This document shows, piece after piece, positions 56,247-64,000 of a stretch of 64,000 bases of DNA. The translations under genes and the position numbers were made by a program. The notes under the pieces were generated by a model. The model searched no databases. It had not been told where the DNA came from and saw only the letters and a list, made by a program, of their open reading frames with translations. The stretch comes from Galeopsis tetrahit (Eukaryota; Streptophyta; Magnoliopsida; Lamiales; Lamiaceae): assembly GCA_963675135.1 (NCBI GenBank), contig OY776130.1:32232001-32296000 (forward strand), written 5' to 3'. Each line of letters opens with the position of its first letter. The stretch's first letter is position 1.

Positions 56247-56640
56247 GCGTGGGTTATATACCTTTTTGGCTTTGTTAAATATACCCTTATATTTATTAAT
56301 TAAATAATACATGTAAAATACTCAATTTATTTTTATAATAAAATATTCATAGATCTTCTTCTAAAATTAAAACTCTAATCCTAACCCTAATTCTTACTGT
56401 CACTGCCTCCAACACCCATCGTCGTTGGCAGCCGCCGCACCTCTAAATTTAGAAAGAAAAAAAAAATTAGATATCTAAAAAAAATACAAATTTTCGACAA
56501 ATCAGTGTCGATCGACACTGATTTGTCGACGAAAAACACCCTTGTTGACATTATTTTTTTGAAAGAAAATTTAAAAAATAAATCATATTTTTTTACAAAA
56601 AAATGTCAAAAATAAACATCGATCTTGGTGCTTGGTGGAT
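56247..56640. repeat. Partial copy related to element X, with a perfect palindrome
   Basis: Starts GGCGTGGGTTATATACC like element X, has a CCGCCGC-containing GC island (56400-56440; element X has one at 52965-52990) and TTTCGACA..CAGTGTCG sequence (element X: 53080-53220). At 56494-56529 two 18-bp arms, TCGACAAATCAGTGTCGA and its exact inverse, meet without a spacer. Confidence 0.65.
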
Positions 56641-56854
56641 ATCTTTATTCTTTAATTTTATTTATTTTTTTATATGAGAACACTTTAGTCATGTGATGTG
56701 AGCTGGGAAGTTATCTCGTATTGAGAATGAAGATCTAGATGTAATTATGGATAAATGGTACACTCGTTTTTTCCACTTTCTCACGATTGAAGGGAGCATT
56801 GATACCGTCTTGATCCATCTTCGGATTGAAGATCTTGAGCTTATAATTATACTA

Positions 56855-57116
56855 CTCCCTCCATTTTTTAAAAGTTTTTATACTTTCCTTTTTAGTTTGT
56901 CCCTGAAACTAAATGGAAATAATCATTATAATCCTTACCTTCACAATATACACATATTTACCCTTCATGTCATTATTTTTTGGGCCCACCATACACTCAA
57001 TTCAACTACTTTATTTACTTTATATATAAAAGTTTATAAAATTATTCCTTAACACTTTATTTTTTTTTAAATCATGTGTCCAAGATTTCCCGTAAACTTT
57101 TCGGGGATGGAGGGAG
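56855..57116. mobile_element. Stowaway MITE
   Basis: 262 bp; starts CTCCCTCCATTTTTTAAAAG, ends CGGGGATGGAGGGAG; flanked by TA at 56853-56854 and 57117-57118. Confidence 0.93.
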
Positions 57117-58433
57117 TAATATTTTGTAATGATCTTGTAAATAAATAGAAAAATGAGAAAGATGTAGAATATCTATATATATATATTTACAAACTCTCAA
57201 GTGACACATGTCACAACCTCATTCACTTTCTCAACATCTCTCTCCTCAATTTCACTCCATTTCAAAATCTCTCTTCTCTCATTCATTTTAACTTTTTTAT
57301 TTTAATCTCATCCGTTCATTCTAATTTTCAATCTTAACCCTACAATATTAATTTCATATCCTATATAAATCCCATCTTCCTTTCTTTCATTTCATAATTT
57401 TCATTTCCTTTCCTTTCATTGTTTCGTTTATTTGTAGAAATTGTGTAGAATTTTGTAGAATTCTCATCTTCGTATATTGTATGTATTTATATAAATTCTA
57501 TCGTTTGATTTGTATTTATGTTCTTGCTGAAATTATCATCTTCAATTTTATGTTTCTACCAGACTTCTCACCACAGATTTTATGTTTTTGTATAAATTCT
57601 CAATAAACAAATTTGATTTACATTTTCGTTTATTCATTCGAGACATCTTAAGCAATTCAATAGCGTGTTTGGTATGTATTTTAAGTTTTTGCATAAATTC
57701 TCATCTTCGATTTTATGTTTCTGCAGAAATTCTTATTTTTCGATTTTATGTTTTTACATAAATTTTCAATTACTTGATTCTAATCTTTTTTCTGCATTCG
57801 AGACATTTTAAACAATTCAAATATCGCGTCTCAAATCAAACAATATCGATCAGATGACGATTCACTCATCATTTCTCATTCACAATGAATTTACAGATTT
57901 CTAAAGATGTAAATTCTAAAGTAATGTACAAATTAAGCAATCAAATTTATCATATATTGTTTTTTATTTTATTGAAAATATGCATATTTAGATGTAAATG
58001 TGTGAAATCATTCCAATAAAGAAATGTATTAAAATATATGCATTGAAATCACTTTAATTATAAAATTATATTAGAATGAAAATAATTAATGTATTACTTC
58101 ATTTTGATATTTGGAAATATGTTTTTTAGGAATTTAGGATGCACATTCTAGATCCATTAAATAATTAAAATTAATATATTATAAAGGTTATGACAATCAC
58201 CAAAAATTTCTCTAATGTATTAATTTATTCAAAAATTATTGTCTAATGTATTAATATAAAAATAAAACCTTTTTTTTTGTAAAAAAACGTATCTACTAGA
58301 TATTTAAATTAAATTAGTCAAATATAAAATTTATAGTTATTACCTTAAATTAAGGAAATCGAATAATTGATCCATGAATTTATCTTTGACACATAACATT
58401 AAATACTCTGTATATTTTTGCCTATAATATGTA

Positions 58434-58789
58434 CTCCCTCCGTTTTTAATTAAGTGTCACTTTGCCTTTTTTAATATTTTCAAAATAAGTGTCATTCTAC
58501 ATTTTTTTCTTTAATTTTGACAATTTTACCCTTATACATTATACTCCCTCCATTTTCTTTACTTGATTTAAGTTTTTTCCCTTTTGAATATAATACAATA
58601 GCATAAATCATGGATAACCCTTAATTATTGTATACATGAATATCACCTACAATATTGGTCACATTCATTACTAAACATAAATTTAATATTAAAATTAGTT
58701 ACCATTAATGAAGGGTAAAATGGTCCATGATTATATATCTTAATTTGTTGAAAATTGCTAAAATGACACTTAATTAAAAGTGGAGGGAG
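58434..58789. mobile_element. Stowaway MITE inside the Helitron, with a second MITE end within it
   Basis: Starts CTCCCTCCGTTTTTAATTAA and ends TTAATTAAAAGTGGAGGGAG; TA flanks at 58432-58433 and 58790-58791. A second CTCCCTCCATTTTCTTTACT end preceded by TA at about 58543 suggests a truncated MITE inserted in it. Confidence 0.9.
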
Positions 58790-60988
58790 TAATTAATTTG
58801 TGAAATTCCTTAAATTTAGAAAATTTCTTAAATAAAATTTCTTCCATGTAAACCTAAATTCTGATTGCACAAAAATTATGGAAAATATTAATAATTATTA
58901 AAATTGCTTCTATTAATATTGTGGCATAAACTTGAAAAGTTGCAACTAGATATATAACTATTAGGCAGCAAAAAGTACGGTCAATACACATAAAAATTTG
59001 ATTGCACATTAATATATATTGAAAATTAACTATTTCATAAATGAAGCTAATTAATTGCTATGTTTTTAGATACAATTTTCTTTAATGTTAAAATAATATA
59101 ATAATATGTTCTTAAAATCAACTGTTCCCTAATTCATGCATATCCAATAAACGCAACTAGTCTACATTTCTTTAAATTTATTACCAAAAATTTTTTTAAG
59201 CACATGATCTTAAATTAATTGGCTCATAATTTATTCAATTAAATCCCACAATTCTTGCCTATTGAATAATTTATTTACTTTGTAGAATCATCTTATATAA
59301 GTTATCCACTGTGTTATTGAGTACCTCATATGTCAACTTAAAATCTCAAATAAAAACTTCAATATACATTTTTTTCAATAAATTTTTTAAGTTTGAAAAT
59401 ATTACAATAAGAAAATAAAATTGAAAATTTGTTGCTAATAAATTTTAGTTTTTTACTCTTTAATTTTTTTACTATTTAGTACTCCATCTGTCCTAGGATT
59501 ATTTGCATACTTTGATTGACGCACTTTAAAAAAAAAAAAATTAATGATGTGTGAAGCAAAATAAAGAATGAATATTTTGAGAATTTAGTGAGGTGTAAAG
59601 AGAAATATGAGTAAAAAATGAGTGACAATATTGTAAAAATATTATTTTTGTGGATTATTTTTATATCGGGAGTGTGCAAGTAATTTTGGAACGTCCCAAT
59701 AAAATAAATGTGCAAGTACTCACCAAACAAATAGAGTATTTTTATATTTTAACTTAGAAAATATTACGTGTTTACTCATTTGACAAATGTATAGTAAGTT
59801 GTTTTATAATATATATATATATATGTATATATATATTTTTTTTTTAACTAAATCTAATACATTGTTGATTAATAATTAAATCTAAGTATTCTTGCATATT
59901 TTTATTTAGCATATGTTTAAATTGAATTAAGTGATCAATTAACTTACATTATTCTTGCATTGCTAAGCATTTTCTTTCTTTTGAATTCAAATGTAAATTC
60001 TATAAATTTGAGATTAACATAATTCTAATACGTTACTCCATCAATGATATCAAGTCATGAAGACTTAGCTTCAATTAAGGTACACTCTATTTTTTTTTTT
60101 TTTTTAGAAAGCCTAATATGCATTTTATTTTAATAACAACAAGTATACTGAAAACAATCTACTATAAGCAACATCTACCTTGCCAAATATTCATCTAGCT
60201 ATTATGTTTTTATTATCTAACTAATCTAAAATGATCTTCAAGATTATTCTATAGATCATAATTATCTAAATTTTTATTTATTCCTAGGAGCAAAACAATT
60301 ATACTCAAGTAATAATATTCATAATAGTGACAACATTTAGATATAAAATAAAAACAATTACGACAATTTCAATACACATAATGAAATAAATATAAACTAA
60401 ATTTTATTTCAAAGGAACAAGAGTGGTCATTCTTCAATATGTCAAAGCCCTAATAAAATCATATATCACAAAACTTGGTAAAATAATTAACGAAATAACA
60501 ACTTCAACCAAACTAACAAAGAGAATACAAAAAATAAAATAACAATTTTCTTCTTGATATATATAAACTGGCTTAACTAAAAACAAGGAGCAAAAATCAC
60601 TCAATTCTTTGTGAAATGTTGGAGAGTTTTAATTTATTTATTTAATTTTATTTATAGGTTTTGTACTTTCAATTTGAAGTCTCCTAAAAGTCAGTTTTGT
60701 TTACTGTGTATGCTTCATTGTAAGTTTTTTTATTGTTCTTATTCTAATTATTATTCAATGTATGCATTTCTTCAATATTGATTGTTCATTCTAATTTTAT
60801 ATTGCATCAAAAATATTTTTTTTATCCTATAAGTGTATATATATTTATCATTCTCATGAAACTTATTTTCCTGAATTCTTTTTTTTTCAAATTCTTTTTT
60901 TCCACGTACTTTATTTTTTGTTGCGGGCTCTTAATTGTTTTTCCTTTAATTTACGTCTATATCAATTTATCAAATTTATATATCATTA

Positions 60989-61146
60989 GACCATGTTTGA
61001 TAGCTTAGATTAAACATAGATTAACTATATATCATTTTTATTGGTTGTTTGATAACTTAGATTAAGGGTAGATTATGCTTTAAAATTTATAAAGTTTAGT
61101 TATCATCCTAATCTTAGATAATCCATCTTTGCTATCAAACATGTCC
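60989..61146. mobile_element. Tourist-like MITE inside the Helitron
   Basis: 158 bp; ends GACCATGTTTGATAGC and (inverted) GGACATGTTTGATAGC; flanked by TTA at 60986-60988 and 61147-61149. Confidence 0.9.
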
Positions 61147-61462
61147 TTAAAAGATAGAGTCTTTTAATTCAATTTTCATACTATAGAATAGAAATAAATC
61201 TACTTACTTGGAAATATAAATTAAAATTTGTAATAATTTTTTTCTTGATTCTAATGTGGGAATTAAAATTTCAATTGTATAACCACTTTAAAAATTCAAT
61301 TGAACGTTCAATCATTTAAAAATATAATTGGACAATCACATAAAATTCAATTATAACATTTTAAAATTAAGACTTTTATTTTATTTTTCTAATTAATAAA
61401 TTAAATTAAAATATATTATAAATTTATTTTAATCCCGCGTTTTTACGCGGGTCTTACACTAG

Positions 61463-62050
61463 TATAAAGTATATGCAAGTTGAAATAATTTTGTTTATTA
61501 AATTGACACTTGGCAATTGGTTAGTTATCAACGTCATAAAACATCATGTTTGTTAATCACTAGCTAATTTAGATAAGTAGTCAAACTGAATGATTAATTA
61601 TGATATCTATTAATTTTACCAATCAAACGAAACAATATATAAGTATTCATACATATCAATCTTCACTATTATAATATCACTCATATTCCCATCTATATAC
61701 ATCATGTAATATGTCACAACATGTATGTATAGTTGTATACTGTACATCTGTACGTACACACTTAAAAAAAAAAAAAAAAGTTCTAGAAGTTTTGAAAGTT
61801 AGGAAATCGCCTTCAACACATTTAATAATTAAATCAAGCCCTTTGTTTTCAGAATGGTCAATGACAAAAAAATAAACCTCAATGGCCCCAAAAAAGATTC
61901 GATTTGATTCTATCTACAATCTTTTAATAATGTCTTAGTTTATTTTTATATATGTACATAGTATAACTAATTCTAACGGTCAATACACTAAATACAATCT
62001 CAACTGATTACTGCATGTTCTCTTAAGATCCACCTATATTTTTTTTACAT
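61463..62050. other. Intergenic, no feature recognised
   Basis: AT-rich DNA with an A-run at 61764-61778. No ORF, repeat or terminal structure that I can support. Confidence 0.5.
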
Positions 62051-62059
62051 TTTCAATGC

Positions 62060-62301
62060 GGTAAAGTCTAGTATGCACTCGAGTGCATGTTATGCACCCT
62101 AGTTCAGGTTGCATGTTTCAACTTTACTGACTTACACTTTTTGGTAAATGGTGTTGCACTTTTCAATTATTACTAAAAATATTATTATACAGTTTAATAA
62201 TTGAAAAGTGCAACACCATTTACCAAAAAGTGTAAGTCAGTAAAACTGAAAAGTGCAACTAGGGTGCATAACATGCACTCGAGTTCATAGCAGACCAACC
62301 C
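62060..62301. mobile_element. Hairpin MITE with 9-bp target duplication (Mutator-type)
   Basis: Perfect flanks TTTCAATGC (62051-62059 and 62302-62310). The arms are inverted copies over most of the element: TGCACTCGAGTGCATG..TATGCACCCTAGTT and ACTGACTTACACTTTTTGGT appear in both orientations, with the loop near 62178-62192. No coding capacity. Confidence 0.9.
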
Positions 62302-62599
62302 TTTCAATGCATCATCAATTGATAAAAAAAAGAAGAAGAATAAAAGTACCACGTTTATGACATTAATTCATAAATTTTAAAAATAATAGATATCTAAACT
62401 AAAATTATTGATATTCCGCGTCGTATGTGTTTTAAGATTTAAAATCATTCTATACACAAATGTTTAAAATTTAAGGGTTCAAAACGGTTTATCTCATGCG
62501 TCTGAGAAGTCATTTTTGGTCAAAGTTCAGTTTTTACAGGAAAAAATGAATTTTATACAATTTTGAAGACTCGTTTTCTTGTTTGAATGAAGGTCTGAC

Positions 62600-63235
62600 T
62601 AAAATTATATAAGAAAAAATAATTGATTGATAGTATTGTATAAATTTATTTTAAATTATTATTATTGAGTGTTGTAACATTTTTTTTAATTTAAATCTCA
62701 CTTTGTCATAATATTGTTGTTATTGATTATTACTAAAAATATATTATTATTATTATTTTAATAATTATTATTGATAGGAGAGATATTATTATTAATATAT
62801 ATTTGTCTTTTTATTGATTTTATTATTTACAATAAATATTTTTTTTAAATAAGAATATTATCATTATTTTTAATATTAAATAAATTTAAAAATAATATTA
62901 TTATTTATATTATCAAGAATTATTATACAATTATTTTATATTATTGAAAATAATATATTGTATATATTATTTATATTTTAAAAAAATTTAAATTATTTTT
63001 TAAAATTATTGTATTTATAATTTAATATTTTTTAGGAATACTAATATTATTGTTAAAATTTAATATATTATTATTTATATTTTTGAAATATATATATATA
63101 TATATATATTTTTTTTTTAAATCTTGAGATTATATACTCCTATATTAATATTTTTATCAAATATATTTTTTATTATTAAATAATAGTAATTTTATTATTA
63201 TTAAAGAATATTATTTATTAAAATTTTGATTCCTT
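62600..63235. repeat. TTA/ATT-rich low-complexity DNA
   Basis: Long runs of ATTATT, TAATAT and TATATA, including TATATATATA at about 63090-63110. No gene. Confidence 0.8.
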
Positions 63236-63479
63236 AACTAAATCAATGGGGTGGGAAGGAATCACAATTGTTTACTTTACTTTGGGTAATTACCATTCCT
63301 AATGGAATGATGATTACATTCCATAAATAATATCAATCACAAATTTTGGAATAGACTTATGAATGATGATGATTTCATATGTTATTCCACCGTACCAATT
63401 ATACCTGTAGTGAAGAGGAGGAGCTGAATAAAATTTCCTCACCTAGAAAATTGAATCCCATATTTTCCCAATTTTTCGA

Positions 63480-63671
63480 TTAAATTGGTCTTGTTATATT
63501 TTCTACAACCTGGCCTTTTAGAGTTGTCGTTTTCAAATCTTTGCTACCGGAAGCTTCCACCCCCACTGTCAAAGTTTTCTCCATCTTGTCTAATTTGACT
63601 GTCAAGTCTCGAATCTGTTTCTCCATACCCTTGCATTTAGCGTCCCACTTTGAGTTTTTTCGCATTATCAT
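63480..63671 (-). pseudogene. Short coiled-coil-coding fragment, origin unknown
   Basis: The frame contains 'KGMEKQIRDLTVKLDKMEKT', a heptad-like amphipathic helix. Base composition is more gene-like than the preceding AT-rich block, and the sequence remains non-repetitive to the window edge. It could be part of a gag-like or host gene on the minus strand that begins outside the window. Low certainty. Confidence 0.25.
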
Positions 63672-64000
63672 TACTCAACATTTATCTGTCGTGTCCAACT
63701 TTATCCTAAGATGGCCATGCACATCTCCATCTTAGCAACCTTTTTGGTAGGTTCAAGTTTGGCCTTGGCGACGCAGTAATCAATACCAGTGACTGGCTAC
63801 TGGTCAACGACAATTTCCTTCGCATGACCCTTTGCATCCTTTCAATTCCTTGGACATATTCCCCAACTTTTACAGACATAATGTTCCCTAGCTAAGGCAA
63901 CATACATGGGGATTTCTAGCAAATGACAATCAATATCACAGGGATTTTCAGTAAACGAATACTTACCTGATCATATTATTTTGGTTGTGTAAGATCAGAT

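Larger units (their letters stand above)
57172..61462 (+). mobile_element. Helitron, non-autonomous, about 4.3 kb
   Basis: The 3' end has a GC hairpin, CCCGCG-TTTTTA-CGCGGG (61434-61451), then seven bases and CTAG (61459-61462) followed by T. The 5' end starts TCTATATATAT after an A (57171/57172). Hairpin, terminal CTAG and A/T insertion site are the diagnostic Helitron features. No Rep/helicase ORF is present. The interior is AT-rich with no gene I recognise; it contains a Stowaway MITE, a Tourist-like MITE and a degenerate Stowaway-like stretch (59480-59740). Confidence 0.9.

Noticed and set aside
59478..59740. Stowaway-like element with ORF 59476-59730
   Set aside because: The left end (CTCCATCTGTCC) resembles a MITE but the right end is degraded and no TA pair is convincing; the ORF is AT-rich chance.
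1..64000. CRISPR arrays, rRNA or tRNA genes, bacterial operons
   Set aside because: No array of spaced short repeats and no tRNA or rRNA signature was seen; tRNA-related sequences here are only retrotransposon primer sites.

Overview
The window is nuclear DNA of a flowering plant, most likely a eudicot: AT-rich intergenic DNA, GT-AG introns, and plant-type LINE, SIRE-like copia, mariner, hAT, Mutator, Helitron and Stowaway/Tourist elements. No bacterial feature is present. I recognise two plausible host genes. One is an intact three-exon DUF642 cell-wall protein gene (42820-46591, +). The other is a small three-exon gene (29591-30176, +) that joins an At4g15545-like N-terminus to a double-stranded-RNA-binding motif and a Gly-Ser tail. 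Almost everything else is transposable-element sequence.

From 1 to about 40150 the DNA is one deep nest. The base layer is a decayed LINE (LINE-A): reverse transcriptase and zf-RVT at 1-2118, a linker at 36144-36378, and RNase H at 39734-40150. It is split by hAT-1 (2119 to about 36143) and by hAT-2 (36379-39733, 7/8-matched target-site duplication). hAT-1 was entered by a mariner element (2359-25515, 28-bp TIRs, TA on both sides). The mariner transposase was split by a SIRE-like copia retrotransposon (5692-24323). That copia element contains a non-autonomous Ty3/gypsy-like element (7145-13467, CTCCT on both sides) in its extra ORF and a solo LTR (20667-21928, TGTGT on both sides) in gag. The transposase region of hAT-1 also carries a solo LTR, and the segment holding it is present twice (25674-28579 and 31052-33984). 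The chimeric dsRNA-binding gene lies between these two copies.

From 40150 to 48111 the sequence is quieter. It holds two tiny LINE-type insertions with 15-16 bp duplications, then the DUF642 gene with a TATA-like box and a CCCTCT-type repeat. From 48112 to 52403 there is a 5'-truncated but nearly intact LINE (LINE-B, 9-bp duplication). From 52795 to 56164 there is a second nest: an element with inverted ends, containing a Mutator-like element with a perfect 9-bp duplication and GC-rich cargo, which in turn contains a foldback element and a Tourist MITE in direct succession. Downstream lie a Stowaway MITE, a 4.3-kb Helitron without helicase ORF (57172-61462), a hairpin MITE with a 9-bp duplication (62060-62301) and very AT-rich DNA.

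The two host genes show no operon-like link. The transposon genes no longer work as units because nearly all carry stops, frameshifts or insertions. The value of the window lies in the readable order of insertions, the sequences carried by the elements, and the chimeric dsRNA-binding gene.
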